NCBI GenBank assembly: GCA_022843925.1
Contig: JALHMS010000012.1
Coordinates: 1 to 64,000, forward strand
Length of the DNA stretch: 64,000 nucleotides
Source: Burkholderiales bacterium
Lineage (GTDB): Bacteria > Pseudomonadota > Gammaproteobacteria > Burkholderiales > Ga0077523
Direction of reading: 5' to 3'
The notes under the pieces were generated by a model that saw only the letters and a list, made by a program, of their open reading frames with translations, was not told where the DNA came from and made no database searches. A program made the position numbers and the translations under genes. This document shows, piece by piece, positions 1-9,969 of the stretch (within the stretch, counting starts at the first letter, position 1; every line of letters begins with the position of its first letter).

Positions 1-74
1 GCTCCCTCGAAATATATCTTCTGTGAACGCCGAGCCGCGGCGCTCGTGGGCCGGGCTCGTCCAACAAACGGTTC

Positions 75-105
75 AGATCGTGGCGTCGCTTCGCTCGCAC
101 GATCT
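75..105 (-). terminator. Hairpin just after the GGDEF gene
   Basis: AGATCGTG (75–82) pairs perfectly with CACGATCT (98–105) around a 15-nt loop. The hairpin starts about five bases past the stop codon of the minus-strand GGDEF gene. Read on the minus strand it is followed only by a weak T-rich stretch, so it may be a terminator or simply a stable mRNA 3' end. Confidence 0.4.
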
Positions 106-109
106 AACC

Positions 110-1426
110 TTAGTCGTTGTTGCGTCCCTGCCCCTTGGCGAAATGCATGGCAGCGTCCGCATTCCGTATCAGCGTGTCGGCGTCTTCCGCATCCAGCGGA
201 TAGAGCGCGACGCCGATGGAGGCGGTGATGAACAGCTCCTGCCCATCGACCTCCAGGGGCCGTTGCAGGACATCGACGATGCGTCGGGCGACCTTCGCGG
301 AGTCCTGGAAGTGACTGATGTCCGTCACGAGGAGGCAGAACTCGTCCCCGCCCAGGCGCGCGAGATTGCCGTCCTCTCCCATGGCGAGCCGGGAGATCGA
401 ATCGCGGCTGCGCACGGTCTCGCGCAGACGCTGGGATACCGCGAGCAGCAACTTGTCACCGACGGCATGCCCCAGGGTGTCGTTGATGCGCTTGAACTGA
501 TCCAGGTCGAGCGAGAGTATCGCCGCCATGCGTCCGCCAGCCCGCGATTGCTCGAGTGCCAGCGCAACCTTCTCCGCGAAGCGCTGCCGGTTGGGCAACT
601 GGGTGAGGCGGTCGAAGGTGGCCAGGTGATGTATGCGTTGCTCTGCGGTCTTGCTGTCCGTGATGTCCTGCAGGGCGCCGAACGCCTGCGACGGATCGCC
701 AGACTCGCTCCGGATCACTTCCGAGGTGATCTGCACGTATCGCATGCTCCCGTCGGGCAGGGACAGCCGCGCCATGACATTCATCGGTGCCCCGCGCCGC
801 TTGAGCGCTTCCAGACTCGCCTTGACGAGATCAATGTCCTCGCGATGCAGGCGGCCTAGAAAGGCCTCCCGGGACGCCGGACACTCCTGCGGGGCATAGC
901 CGAAGATCCGATAGGTTTCGTCGGACCAACGGGTGACGCCCGTGGAGAAATCCCAACTCCAGGATCCCAGGTGCGCCACCTGCTGGGCGGCGGCCAGCAG
1001 GGCCTGGTTCTCGGCGAGCCCTTGCAGCGCTTCCGCAGCACGCAGGATGTATCGCACGCGATGGCCGAGCACACCCCAGTTGATCGGCTTGCTCACGAAA
1101 TCGGTCGCACCTGCCTCGTAGGCGCGGTTGATCGAATCGAGATCGTCCAGGCCGGTCAGCATGAGCACCGGCACGTGCTGACCGGCCGGCGTTGCGCGCA
1201 GACGCTCCGTCGCAGCATAGCCGTCGATGCCGGGCATCATCACGTCCATCAGCACGATGGCGGGCGCGACCTGGTGGAAGAGATCCAGCCCCTTCTCCGC
1301 GTCACTGGCGACGACAGCGCGCAATCCGGCACCCTCGAGCGTGCGGCTGGCGATCAGACGCATGGTCGGATCGTCGTCGATCACCAGTGCGACCGGCCGG
1401 GTGTCGGCCGTATCAGAATTCGGCAT
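110..1426 (-). CDS. Response regulator with REC, PAS and GGDEF domains (diguanylate cyclase)
   Basis: Predicted cytoplasmic diguanylate cyclase, making c-di-GMP from two GTP under control of a phosphorylatable receiver. The receiver (about residues 10–130) has the acidic IDDD start, the phospho-acceptor Asp in LMDVMMPGIDG and the conserved Lys in FVSKPINW. A PAS fold (about 150–265, with HLGSWSWD) and a GGDEF domain (about 275–435) with intact LGGDEF follow. A run of extra residues just before GGDEF makes the product-inhibition site unclear. The frame is open further upstream, but the ATG at 1426 has a GGAA-type ribosome site and fits the receiver N-terminus, giving 438 residues. It follows a YfiR-like gene and a decayed receiver on the same strand, a context usual for a c-di-GMP signalling operon. 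Confidence 0.88.
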   Translation of the reverse strand: MPNSDTADTRPVALVIDDDPTMRLIASRTLEGAGLRAVVASDAEKGLDLFHQVAPAIVLMDVMMPGIDGYAATERLRATPAGQHVPVLMLTGLDDLDSINRAYEAGATDFVSKPINWGVLGHRVRYILRAAEALQGLAENQALLAAAQQVAHLGSWSWDFSTGVTRWSDETYRIFGYAPQECPASREAFLGRLHREDIDLVKASLEALKRRGAPMNVMARLSLPDGSMRYVQITSEVIRSESGDPSQAFGALQDITDSKTAEQRIHHLATFDRLTQLPNRQRFAEKVALALEQSRAGGRMAAILSLDLDQFKRINDTLGHAVGDKLLLAVSQRLRETVRSRDSISRLAMGEDGNLARLGGDEFCLLVTDISHFQDSAKVARRIVDVLQRPLEVDGQELFITASIGVALYPLDAEDADTLIRNADAAMHFAKGQGRNND

Positions 1427-1946
1427 GGTGGTTCCGATGGCTTGATCCATCCAGTGTATTCGTTGAGGAGGGGGCCGCAAGAGGATCCGCGGCATTCGTG
1501 CCTTCCGCAGCAATGCCGTCGGCATCGCCGTGGAGCGGAAGGTGTGCCGCGATCAAGGCGCGCAAGTGGTCACGCTTGAAGGGCTTGGGCAGAAAATCGT
1601 CCATGCCGGCGGCGATGCATTGCGCACGGTCTCCGTCGGCGGCATTCGAGGACAAGGCCGCGATGCGCTGGCGGGGACGCTCGGAGCCTGCTTCCCGCAG
1701 GCGCCATGTCCGGTCGGCCGTGTACCTGTCCATGCCGGACATCCGGCCATCCCTCAGCACGCAGTCGATGGGGCGTTGCTCGGGCGCGGCGAGGTATCGA
1801 AGGCCATCCTTCGCGATGGCGCCCCGGCCCCCGAGCGCTGCCAGCATCGCCCTCGAGACGAGCGTCGTGCGAAGCGCTATGCCCGACAGCTTGCTGGACG
1901 GCGACCACGCGCGGAAAGCAACGCACCGGCGTCCGGGTGCGTTCAT
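1413..1946 (-). pseudogene. Decayed receiver-domain remnant, probably the tail of a lost hybrid histidine kinase
   Basis: The 177-codon open frame resembles the C-terminal receiver of a hybrid kinase from about residue 33 on: RAMLAALGGRGAIAKDG, then GRMSGMDRY where MPGMDGY is expected, and AAGMDDFLPKPFKRDHLRALI at the end. The acidic pocket at the start is missing, the phospho-Asp region reads VLRDGRMSG, and the first 30 residues look like nothing. Its ATG overlaps the stop of the upstream yfiR-like gene (ATGA), so it may still be translated. Its end overlaps the start of the cyclase gene. YfiR genes often sit beside a hybrid kinase, so I infer that the sensor and kinase parts were deleted. 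A diverged stand-alone receiver is the alternative. Confidence 0.55.
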
Positions 1947-2488
1947 GGCCGCCCTTCCACGCTGCGTGCCAGCTTCAGCATCTGCAAACTCAGTTCGAGG
2001 CCCGCCCGCTCTCCGGCCTCGACGTTGACTTCGATGAGGCTCCTGCTGTCGCGCGCCACCATGCCGACGGTGCCGCCGCGCGTCACGACGCCTTCACGAT
2101 CGCTGACCGTGAGCGCCGACACGGCCTCCGCCGATCGCAGGACCGCCTGCTCGGTGCGATCGTCCTCCTCCGTCACGAAGCCCAGGTGACAGCCTCGCAG
2201 GGTGTCGGCGCACCGGCCTCGGCGGACACGGATGGGATGGCTCTGGACGCTTCTGCTCTCGAGCGTCCCGAGGATGTCGCCGAAGGGATCCCGACCCGCG
2301 ACACAGACGTGGATCGGTGCGGCCGCTGGCAACACGGCGGGTGGCCACTCCGTGCACTTCGCGAAGTCGAAGAGGTACGCTGCCTTCCGCCGATACTCGG
2401 GCCCCGGACCGGGCGCCTGGGCGTCGGCCGCGGGTGTCATCGCCTGTGCGGACACCAGCACGGCACGGAGGTGGGCAAGCGACTTCAT
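1943..2488 (-). CDS. YfiR family periplasmic protein (DUF4154)
   Basis: A protein of 181 residues with a short, Ala-rich, signal-like N-terminus (about 1–25). The rest matches the YfiR/DUF4154 pattern: EYRRKAAYLFDFAKCTEWP near residue 31, a short IHVCVAGRDPFG strand, GFVTEED in the middle and VGMVARDSRSLIEVN near the end. YfiR proteins sit in the periplasm and restrain a membrane diguanylate cyclase, or act with hybrid kinases. Here the gene leads a minus-strand set that ends in a soluble GGDEF protein, but the membrane partner seems to have been lost. The signal peptide is weak and the ribosome site poor, so the exact start is uncertain. Confidence 0.72.
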   Translation of the reverse strand: MKSLAHLRAVLVSAQAMTPAADAQAPGPGPEYRRKAAYLFDFAKCTEWPPAVLPAAAPIHVCVAGRDPFGDILGTLESRSVQSHPIRVRRGRCADTLRGCHLGFVTEEDDRTEQAVLRSAEAVSALTVSDREGVVTRGGTVGMVARDSRSLIEVNVEAGERAGLELSLQMLKLARSVEGRP

Positions 2489-2740
2489 CGGCGCCGCCGT
2501 CCCGCGACTGCGCGAGTGCAGCCGCCCAACGGGTCGGCCGGGGACCCTGCCGCGCGCGGCAGGCGACGACGTCCATGTACTGGCCGGGCGTCGACTGCGG
2601 TGCGCGGGGCATTCGGAAGGTGCGAGGGCGACGCCATCGGGAGCGGGTCCGGTATCTGGCCTGTCCGGTGGACAACGGCCATGCGGGTCGCTCCTTGAGC
2701 GCGATGGACGCCCACCCTCGCCGATCGCACCCTCCCGGAA

Positions 2741-5572
2741 TCAGGATCGCCGGTCCCGCGCCAGCCACTCCGAGAGGTAGCGGCCGGTATGGCTTCCCGG
2801 AGCGGCGCCCACGGTCTCCGGCGTACCCGTCGTCACGATCCGCCCGCCGCCATCGCCGCCCTCGGGTCCGAGGTCGATCAACCAGTCGGCGGTCTTGATC
2901 ACGTCAAGGTTGTGTTCAATGACGACCACGGTGTTGCCGCGGTCCCGAAGGCGTTGCAGCACCGTGAGCAGCAGTTCGACATCCTGGAAGTGCAGCCCCG
3001 TGGTCGGTTCGTCGAGGATGTACAGCGTGCGGCCCGTGTCGCGCTTCGATAGTTCGAGGGCGAGCTTGACCCGCTGTGCCTCGCCGCCGGAGAGCGTCGT
3101 CGCGCTCTGACCGAGGGTGACGTAGCCCAGCCCCACCTCTGCCAGCGTCGCGAGCTTCCGCGCGAGCGGGGGTACTGCCGAGAAGATCTCGCGCGCCTCG
3201 TCGACGGTGAGCCCGAGGACCTGATGCACGTCGAGCCCCTTGTAGCGGACCTCCAGCGTCTCGCGCCCGTAACGCCGACCGCGGCAGACGTCGCACGGCA
3301 CGTAGACGTCGGGCAGGAAGTGCATTTCGACCTTCACCACGCCGTCGCCCTGGCAGGCCTCGCATCGGCCGCCCTTCACGTTGAACGAGAAGCGCCCCGG
3401 GCCGTAGCCGCGCTCGCGGGCGAGGGGCACGGCCGCGAAGAGATCGCGGATGGGACCGAAGAGTCCCGTGTACGTGGCGGGGTTGGAACGCGGCGTCCGG
3501 CCGATCGGGCTCTGGTCCACGTTGACGACCTTGTCGATGGCCTCCAGACCGTCGACGGTGTCGTGCGGCGCCGGTTCCTCGCGGCTGCCGTGGAGGTGGC
3601 GCGCGGCAGCCCGATGCAGCGTGTCGTTCACAAGCGTGGACTTGCCCGATCCCGAGACGCCGGTGATGCATACGAAACGGCCCAGCGGGATGTCGACGTC
3701 CACGCCCTTCAGGTTGTGGCCTCGCGCGCCGCGGATCGCGATGCGCTTGTCCGGGTCCGGCGCCATGCGCTGATCTGGGACCTCGATGCGACGAATGCCC
3801 GAGAGATACTGCCCGGTCGCGGATTCGGGATTCGCCGCGACCTCCGCCGGCGTACCCTCGGCCACCACGCGGCCGCCGTGCACGCCCGCCCCGGGGCCCA
3901 TGTCGACGAGGTGATCTGCGCGGAGGATCGCGTCGCGATCGTGTTCCACGACGATCACCGTGTTGCCGAGATCCCGCAGATGGACGAGTGTCTCGAGCAG
4001 TCGATCGTTGTCGCGCTGGTGCAGACCGATGGAAGGTTCGTCGAGCACGTACAGCACGCCGGTCAGGCCGGTGCCGATCTGGCTGGCGAGGCGGATGCGC
4101 TGCGACTCGCCGCCCGACAGCGTATCGGCCGAGCGGTCGAGAGAAAGATAGGCGAGCCCGACGCTCACGAGAAAGCCGAGCCGCGCGCGGATCTCGCGGA
4201 GGATGCGTTCGGCGATCGTCTCGCGCGCGCCGTCCAGCGCGAGCGCCTCGAACCACGATGCCGTCGCCGCGAGTGCCATGCCGGCGACGTCGTGGATCGC
4301 CTTGCCGCCGACGAAGACGTGGCGGGCCTCGCGCTTCAGTCGCGCGCCGTGGCATTCGGGGCAGGTCGCCGAGGTCTGGTACTGCGCAAGCTCCTCGCGC
4401 ACCAGCTGCGAGTCCGTCTCCTTGTAGCGGCGCGCGATGTTCGTGACGATGCCCTCGAACGTGTGCTCGCGGACCACCTTCCGCCCCTTCTCGCCCTCGT
4501 AGACGAAGCTGATCTTCTCCTTGCCGGACCCGTGCATCACGAGATCCTTCACCGCGTCGGGCAGGTCCACGAACGGCGTGTCGACGTCGAAGCCCGCGTG
4601 GGTCCCGAGGTTCTGCAGCAGCTGGAAGTAGAAGGCGTTCCGGCGGTCCCACCCCTTCACGGCACCGGCGGCGAGCGACAGTTCCGGGAAGGCGACGATC
4701 CGCTTCGGGTCGAAGAAGCTCACCACGCCGAGCCCGTCGCAGTGGGGGCACGCGCCGGCCGGGTTGTTGAAAGAGAAGAGGCGCGGCTCGAGTTCGGCGA
4801 GCGCGTAGTCGCAGTGCGGGCAGGCGAAGCGCGACGAGTACGCGTGCTCTTCGTCGGCGTCGAGATCGGCGACGACGACGCGCCCGTCGGCGAGGCGCAT
4901 GGCGGTCTCGACCGACTCCGCGAGGCGCTGGGCGACGTCGGGCCGCGCCCGCACGCGATCCACCACGACATCGATGTCGTGGTGGCGGCTCTTCACGAGC
5001 TTGGGCGGCGGATCCAGTTCGACCACCTCGCCGTCGACGCGGACGCGCACGAAGCCTCGGGCCCGCAGATCCTCGAAGAGGTCGAGGTGCTCGCCCTTCC
5101 GACGGGTCAGCACCGGCGCGAGCACCATGATCCGGTGTTCCGTCGGAAGAGCGAGGACGGCATCGACGACCTGCGAGACCGTCTTCGCGGCGAGCGGCAC
5201 ACCGTGTTCCGGGCAGAAGGGCTCACCCACGCGTGCGAACAGCAGCCGCAGGTAGTCGTGGATCTCGGTGATCGTGCCCACGGTCGAGCGCGGGTTGTGG
5301 CCGCCCGCCTTCTGCTCGATGGCGATGGCGGGCGAAAGGCCCTCGATGAGGTCCACGTCCGGCTTCTCCATGAGCTGGAGGAACTGGCGCGCGTAGGCGG
5401 AGAGCGACTCGACGTAGCGCCGCTGCCCCTCGGCGTACAAGGTGTCGAACGCGAGGGACGATTTGCCCGACCCCGACAACCCCGTGATGACCGTGAGCCG
5501 GCCCCGTGGCAGGTCGAGGCTGACGTTCTTGAGGTTGTGGGTACGTGCACCGCGGATGCGGATGAGATCCAT
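2741..5572 (-). CDS. uvrA: UvrABC excinuclease subunit A
   Basis: DNA-damage recognition ATPase of nucleotide excision repair, which loads UvrB at lesions. The 943-residue length is normal. Visible features are Walker [10 protein letters not shown] (about 31–39), the first zinc module with CPHCDY and CPHCDGLG, the signature [13 protein letters not shown], the second Walker [10 protein letters not shown], a second zinc module with CEACQGDG and CDVC, and [13 protein letters not shown] near the C-terminus. It is divergent from a YajR-like MFS gene and ssb, a usual arrangement in proteobacteria. I saw no clear LexA box in the short gap to the MFS gene. Confidence 0.98.
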   Translation of the reverse strand: MDLIRIRGARTHNLKNVSLDLPRGRLTVITGLSGSGKSSLAFDTLYAEGQRRYVESLSAYARQFLQLMEKPDVDLIEGLSPAIAIEQKAGGHNPRSTVGTITEIHDYLRLLFARVGEPFCPEHGVPLAAKTVSQVVDAVLALPTEHRIMVLAPVLTRRKGEHLDLFEDLRARGFVRVRVDGEVVELDPPPKLVKSRHHDIDVVVDRVRARPDVAQRLAESVETAMRLADGRVVVADLDADEEHAYSSRFACPHCDYALAELEPRLFSFNNPAGACPHCDGLGVVSFFDPKRIVAFPELSLAAGAVKGWDRRNAFYFQLLQNLGTHAGFDVDTPFVDLPDAVKDLVMHGSGKEKISFVYEGEKGRKVVREHTFEGIVTNIARRYKETDSQLVREELAQYQTSATCPECHGARLKREARHVFVGGKAIHDVAGMALAATASWFEALALDGARETIAERILREIRARLGFLVSVGLAYLSLDRSADTLSGGESQRIRLASQIGTGLTGVLYVLDEPSIGLHQRDNDRLLETLVHLRDLGNTVIVVEHDRDAILRADHLVDMGPGAGVHGGRVVAEGTPAEVAANPESATGQYLSGIRRIEVPDQRMAPDPDKRIAIRGARGHNLKGVDVDIPLGRFVCITGVSGSGKSTLVNDTLHRAAARHLHGSREEPAPHDTVDGLEAIDKVVNVDQSPIGRTPRSNPATYTGLFGPIRDLFAAVPLARERGYGPGRFSFNVKGGRCEACQGDGVVKVEMHFLPDVYVPCDVCRGRRYGRETLEVRYKGLDVHQVLGLTVDEAREIFSAVPPLARKLATLAEVGLGYVTLGQSATTLSGGEAQRVKLALELSKRDTGRTLYILDEPTTGLHFQDVELLLTVLQRLRDRGNTVVVIEHNLDVIKTADWLIDLGPEGGDGGGRIVTTGTPETVGAAPGSHTGRYLSEWLARDRRS

Positions 5573-5679
5573 GGGCGGGAGCGGGTGCCGTGCAGGACAA
5601 TCGGCTACTATACCGCGCTCGTTTTCCTCGACGCACCCTCGCAGTGTCCTCGTCTCCCAGCGCCCCGCGCACCGACCGC

Positions 5680-7017
5680 ATGACGCCGATCGAACGGCGC
5701 ACCAGCTTCACCCTCGCGGGCGTCTTCGGGCTCCGCATGCTCGGAATGTTCATCATCCTGCCGGTCTTCGCGCTGTACGCGGAAACGCTTCCCGGCGGCG
5801 ACGATCACCGCCTCGTCGGCATCGCGCTCGGCGCCTACGGGCTCACGCAGGCCCTGCTGCAGATCCCCTTCGGTTGGCTGTCCGACCGCTGGGGTCGCAA
5901 GCCCACGATCTTCATGGGCCTCACCATCTTCGCCATCGGCAGCTTCGTCGCCGCCTCCGCCGACAGCATCGGCATCGTCGTCCTCGGACGGGTACTGCAG
6001 GGCGCGGGTGCCATCTCCGCGGCCGTCATCGCCCTCACGGCTGACCTCACCCGGGAGGAGGTTCGCACCAAGGCGATGGCGATCATCGGCATCACGATCG
6101 GCCTCACGTTTGCGCTGTCGATGGTGCTCGGCCCGGTGCTATCCCGGGTGATCGGCGTTCCCGGGATCTTCGCGATGACCGGCGTCCTCGCACTCGGCGC
6201 CATCGCGCTCGTGTACGCCCGCATTCCCGATCCGCCGCCACTCGCGGTGCCTGCCGGTCCGGTGCGTTTCGGCCCCGTACTGCGCGACCGTGAGCTGATG
6301 CGGCTCAACCTCGGCATCTTCGTGCTGCACGCCGTCCTGATGGCGCTCTTCGTGGTGATCCCCTTCTCGCTGCGGTCGAGCGGCGTCGCTGCCGACGCGC
6401 ACTGGCAGGTGTACCTTCCGGTGATGATCGGTGCGGTGGCGTTGATGGCGTATCCCGTGAGCGCATCGGAGCGGGGCGGGTGGCAGAAGCTCGCCTTCGT
6501 GGGCTCGGTGGCGGGGCTCGCCCTGTCGGAAGCGATCATGGTGTTCGGGGGCACATCGCTTCCGTGGCTCGTCGTCGGGCTCCTGGTGTTCTTCACGGTG
6601 TTCAACCTGCTCGAAGCCCTGCTGCCCGCGCTCATCTCGCGCAACGCGCCGCCGGAGTCCAAGGGGATCGCGTCCGGCGTATACGCGACCCTGCAGTTCC
6701 TGGGTGCGTTCGTCGGTGCGGTCACCGGGGGCTGGTTGTCGCAGGCGTATGGTGCCGGCGCGGTTCTCATGTTCTGTGGCGCACTCACCGCCCTCTGGTT
6801 GCTGGTGTCGATCGGCATGATCGTCCCCGTCACGCGGACCCTGCCTCTGCCACCCATGGATGACTCCCGCGCCCGCGGCCTGCAGTCGCGTCTGCGTGCA
6901 CTGCCGGGCGTACGGAATGCCCGGCTCGTGCCCGGCGAGGGCGTGGCGCGGCTCGATGTGGACAGGGCCGGATTCGATGAGGACAATGCGATGAAACTCA
7001 TTCACGGGGAGACCTGA
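5680..7017 (+). CDS. MFS transporter, YajR-like, with C-terminal ferredoxin-fold domain
   Basis: Twelve-helix inner-membrane transporter of the drug:proton antiporter type. The first helix begins at [14 protein letters not shown], the loop 2–3 motif reads [11 protein letters not shown], and motif C is in [11 protein letters not shown]-like sequence around residue 150. After the last helix comes a soluble tail of about 70 residues ([21 protein letters not shown] onward), like the small cytosolic YAM domain of YajR. The start [10 protein letters not shown] fits the family, and the upstream codons in frame look non-coding. The stop lies one base before the ssb start, so the two are probably cotranscribed. 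The substrate is unknown. Confidence 0.9.
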   Translation: MTPIERRTSFTLAGVFGLRMLGMFIILPVFALYAETLPGGDDHRLVGIALGAYGLTQALLQIPFGWLSDRWGRKPTIFMGLTIFAIGSFVAASADSIGIVVLGRVLQGAGAISAAVIALTADLTREEVRTKAMAIIGITIGLTFALSMVLGPVLSRVIGVPGIFAMTGVLALGAIALVYARIPDPPPLAVPAGPVRFGPVLRDRELMRLNLGIFVLHAVLMALFVVIPFSLRSSGVAADAHWQVYLPVMIGAVALMAYPVSASERGGWQKLAFVGSVAGLALSEAIMVFGGTSLPWLVVGLLVFFTVFNLLEALLPALISRNAPPESKGIASGVYATLQFLGAFVGAVTGGWLSQAYGAGAVLMFCGALTALWLLVSIGMIVPVTRTLPLPPMDDSRARGLQSRLRALPGVRNARLVPGEGVARLDVDRAGFDEDNAMKLIHGET

Positions 7018-7018
7018 C

Positions 7019-7504
7019 GTGGCATCCGTCAACAAAGTGATCCTGGTCGGCAATCTCGGACGGGATCCCGAGACGCGTTACCTTCCCAGCGGCGATGCCG
7101 TCACCAACGTGACGATCGCCACGACGGAACAATGGAAGGACAAGGGCGGCGAGAAGCAGGAAGCCACCGAATGGCACCGGGTGGCGTTCTTCGGGCGCCT
7201 CGCGGAAGTGGCGGGCGAGTACCTGAAGAAGGGCAGCCAGGTCTACGTCGAGGGCCGCCTGCAGACCCGCAAGTGGACCGACAAGGAAGGCCAGGAGCGC
7301 TTCACCACCGAGATCCGCGCCGATCGCATGCAGATGCTCGGCGGCCGTAGCGGCATGGGCGGCGGTGGTGGCGACTACTCCGAAGGCGGCGAGGAATCGC
7401 GTCCGCAGCGTTCGTCTCCCCCGGCGCAGCGCCCACCCGCCAGCAGCGGTGCCGCGAAGGCACCGTCGAAGTTCGACGATCTGGAAGACGACATCCCGTT
7501 CTGA
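7019..7504 (+). CDS. ssb: Single-stranded DNA-binding protein
   Basis: Essential OB-fold protein that coats single-stranded DNA in replication and repair. The OB fold spans about residues 1–110, opening with [19 protein letters not shown] and including [22 protein letters not shown] Gly/Pro/Ser-rich linker leads to the acidic tail DDLEDDIPF, the tip that recruits partner proteins. The GTG start lies one base after the stop of the MFS gene. The length of 161 residues is normal, and uvrA sits just across on the other strand. Confidence 0.97.
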   Translation: MASVNKVILVGNLGRDPETRYLPSGDAVTNVTIATTEQWKDKGGEKQEATEWHRVAFFGRLAEVAGEYLKKGSQVYVEGRLQTRKWTDKEGQERFTTEIRADRMQMLGGRSGMGGGGGDYSEGGEESRPQRSSPPAQRPPASSGAAKAPSKFDDLEDDIPF

Positions 7505-7541
7505 ACGACGGCCCGCCTTTCGGGCTAGTGGCCCGCAGCCT

Positions 7542-7681
7542 ACCTCTCGGGCCGTTGGCCCGCGGCGGGCCCCCGCGTGATGTACCAACAAGGGGAGGTC
7601 CCCTTGTATATCCCCCGGTGGGTGCGCCACTCGTCGTCGGTGTGGCCTTACTTGTAGGAGCGGCCCATGGCCGCGAAAGCG
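7542..7681 (+). repeat. Dispersed repeat copy, reversed, plus TAGGAG palindrome unit
   Basis: The block from 7542 to about 7607 is the reverse complement of the repeat that fills 29.5–30.2 kb and 36.7–36.9 kb. It includes the self-complementary core ACAAGGGG…CCCCTTGT and a GGCCCGAGAGG-type end. A 29-base unit at 7653–7681 begins TGTAGGAGCGGCCCATGG and ends GCGAAAGCG. The unit resembles REP-like palindromes known from gammaproteobacteria. It occupies the gap between ssb and the dehydrogenase. Confidence 0.8.
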
Positions 7682-7831
7682 ATGGTTCGGGTTGGGGCGT
7701 CTCCACAGCATCCACTGCCCGACCCACCTGCGGCTCTTCTTGCGGCCCGGCGATCATCCCGTCGGGCCGTGTCGTTTCCGGTCCGCCATGAACCCTGTTC
7801 CCTGACCACGAAGTACTCGAGGAATCGCTGC

Positions 7832-8842
7832 ATGAAAGCCTACGAACTGAAATCCGTCACCGGCCTCGACAGCCTTACCCGCACCGACCGCGACACGCCG
7901 CGGCCCGGGCCCGGACAGGTGCTCATCCGCATGAAGGCGTGGTCGCTCAACTTCCGCGATACGCTCGTCGCCCGCGGCAGCTATGGCGGGCCGCCCAAGG
8001 CGGGGCTCATCCCGCTGTCCGATGGCGCAGGTGAGATTGCCGAGATCGGCGCGGGTGTGACGCGCGTGGCCGTGGGCGATCGCGTCGCGGGCATCTTCAT
8101 GCAGAACTGGTTGGCCGGGGACATCACGGCCGAGTCCGGCAGCTCGGCGCTCGGCGGTGCCATAGACGGGATGCTCGCCGAGTACGTCGTGCTGTCGCAG
8201 GACGGCGTGGTCAAGGTGCCGGCCCATCTCACGTGGGAGGAGGCGGCGAGCCTGCCGTGCGCGGCGGTCACGGCGTGGAACGCGCTCGTCCGCGAAGCCC
8301 GCGTGAAGGCCGGTGACACGGTCGTGCTGCTCGGTACGGGTGGCGTGTCGATGATCGGCCTGCAGTTCGCGAAGATGCATGGCGCGCGCTGCATCGTCAC
8401 CTCCAGCAGCGACGAGAAGCTCGAGCAGGCGAAGGCCCTCGGGGCCGACGCGCTGGTCAACTACCGCTCGCGCCCCGACTGGGAGAAGGCGGTGCTGGAG
8501 CAGACCGACGGACGTGGTGCGGACATCGTGATCGAAGTGGGCGGCGTCGGGACGTTCGACAAGTCGCTCGCATCGCTGAAGCCGGGTGGGCGCATGTGCC
8601 TCATCGGCGTGCTGACGGGCGTGTCCGGTCAGGTGAACACGGCGGCCATCCTGCGCCGGCACCTGCGTGTGCACGGGATCTACGTGGGCTCGCGCGAGAT
8701 GTTCGAGGAGATGAACCGCGCGATCACCGTCTCCGGCATCCGCCCGCCAGTGGGCTCGCGCTTCGGCTTCGAGGAGGCACGCCCCGCATACGACCACATG
8801 CTCGCGGGCGCGCATTTCGGGAAGGTGGTGATCTCGGTCTGA
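7832..8842 (+). CDS. Zinc-free medium-chain dehydrogenase, quinone oxidoreductase type
   Basis: Predicted NAD(P)H-dependent oxidoreductase of the MDR superfamily, 336 residues. The GroES-like part (about 1–150) carries SLNFRDTLVARG and PLSDGAGEIAEIG. The Rossmann part carries LLGTGGVSMIGLQFAKMHGA, and the usual YRSRPDW region follows. The cysteines and histidine that bind catalytic zinc in alcohol dehydrogenases are absent, pointing to a quinone-reductase-like or enoyl-reductase-like enzyme. The ATG at 7832 follows GAGGAATCGCTGC; the frame upstream runs into repeat DNA and is not used. A LysR gene lies convergent just downstream. The substrate is not predictable. Confidence 0.88.
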   Translation: MKAYELKSVTGLDSLTRTDRDTPRPGPGQVLIRMKAWSLNFRDTLVARGSYGGPPKAGLIPLSDGAGEIAEIGAGVTRVAVGDRVAGIFMQNWLAGDITAESGSSALGGAIDGMLAEYVVLSQDGVVKVPAHLTWEEAASLPCAAVTAWNALVREARVKAGDTVVLLGTGGVSMIGLQFAKMHGARCIVTSSSDEKLEQAKALGADALVNYRSRPDWEKAVLEQTDGRGADIVIEVGGVGTFDKSLASLKPGGRMCLIGVLTGVSGQVNTAAILRRHLRVHGIYVGSREMFEEMNRAITVSGIRPPVGSRFGFEEARPAYDHMLAGAHFGKVVISV

Positions 8843-8860
8843 CGCGCGCCGCGGCGCGTT

Positions 8861-9775
8861 TCACACGCCGTCGTCCCAGTACGGCGTCGGGCCGAAGTGC
8901 GCTTCGCAATAGTCGAGGAAACGGGTGAGTTTCGCCGGCAAGGGGCGGCCGGGCAGGTAGATCGCTTCGAGGGCGCTCTCGTGGAACGGGCGGCACTCCG
9001 GCAGGAGGAGCTCCAGCCGTCCCTCCCGAAGGTCCGCGCCGACGATGAAGGTGGGCAGCACGGCGAGCCCGAGCCCCGCCACTGCCGCGCCCCGCACCGC
9101 GAGGCTCGAGTTCGCGCGGAAGTTGCCGTGCACCTCGGGCACCTCTTCGCTGGAACCGCACCGGAAGCGCCACGCGCCGGCCGACAGAAGCTCCGGATAC
9201 ACGAGACAGTTGTGCGCGGTGATGTCGGCCACGGCCTGCGGGCGTCCGCGGCGGTCGAGATAGGCGGGTGCTGCGCAGAGCACCCAGCGGATCGGTGCGA
9301 GGCGGCGGGCCACGACGTTCTGGGCCGGACCATGCGCGATGACGAACGCGCAGTCGAGGCCGTCGTCCGCGAGATCGACGGCGATGCGGTCCTTCAGCGT
9401 CAACTCGACGCTGATCTCCGCATGCTCCGCGAGGAATCCCGCCACCAAGGGCGCGAGATGCAGCATGCCGAAGTTCGCCGGCGCCGCGACCTTCAGGCGC
9501 CCGCGAGGCGCGGCGTGGAGCTGCGCCACGGCGAGGTCGATCTCCTCGGCCTCGCGGGAGATGCGCGCGCAGTGCTCGTAGACGGCCGCGCCCACCTCGG
9601 TGACGGAGAGATTGCGGGTGGTGCGATTCAGGAGCCGTGCGCCGAGCGAGCGCTCGAGCCGTGCGACCTGCTTGCTCACGACCGACGGCGACATCCCGAG
9701 GCGGCGACCGGCCTCGGAGAAGCTCTGGGCTTCCACGACGCGGGCGAACACGACGAGCCCTGCGAGGTTTTCCAT
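8861..9775 (-). CDS. LysR family transcriptional regulator
   Basis: A 304-residue DNA-binding regulator. The winged helix-turn-helix (about 1–60) includes VFARVVEAQSFSEAGRRLGMSPSVVSKQVARLE and NRTTRNLSVTEVG. The effector domain follows, with RGRLKVAAPANFG and GLGLAVLPTFIVG. The fold resembles the CrgA/DmlR branch. It ends 18 bases from the convergent dehydrogenase gene and diverges from the large IorAB gene, so either could be its target; the ligand is unknown. Confidence 0.93.
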   Translation of the reverse strand: MENLAGLVVFARVVEAQSFSEAGRRLGMSPSVVSKQVARLERSLGARLLNRTTRNLSVTEVGAAVYEHCARISREAEEIDLAVAQLHAAPRGRLKVAAPANFGMLHLAPLVAGFLAEHAEISVELTLKDRIAVDLADDGLDCAFVIAHGPAQNVVARRLAPIRWVLCAAPAYLDRRGRPQAVADITAHNCLVYPELLSAGAWRFRCGSSEEVPEVHGNFRANSSLAVRGAAVAGLGLAVLPTFIVGADLREGRLELLLPECRPFHESALEAIYLPGRPLPAKLTRFLDYCEAHFGPTPYWDDGV

Positions 9776-9969
9776 GTTTCGTGACGCTGCGGAAAGAGTG
9801 CTGTGCCCGAGACGGACTCCCCGTGACGGTCAGGGGAGACTAACATGGCAGTCTGCGGTGTCCCGTCCCGGGGCGCCCTGCACAGCCAACGCGCGCGCCG
9901 GCTGCGCAGAGCCCTCCCGACAGTGGACGGATGCCGCGGTCGTCATTCACATCTGCCGAGGTTCCGTTC

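Noticed and set aside
3224-5683. Long open frame (819 codons) on the + strand
   Set aside because: It is antisense to uvrA, whose product shows every family motif. Long antisense frames are expected in DNA this GC-rich.
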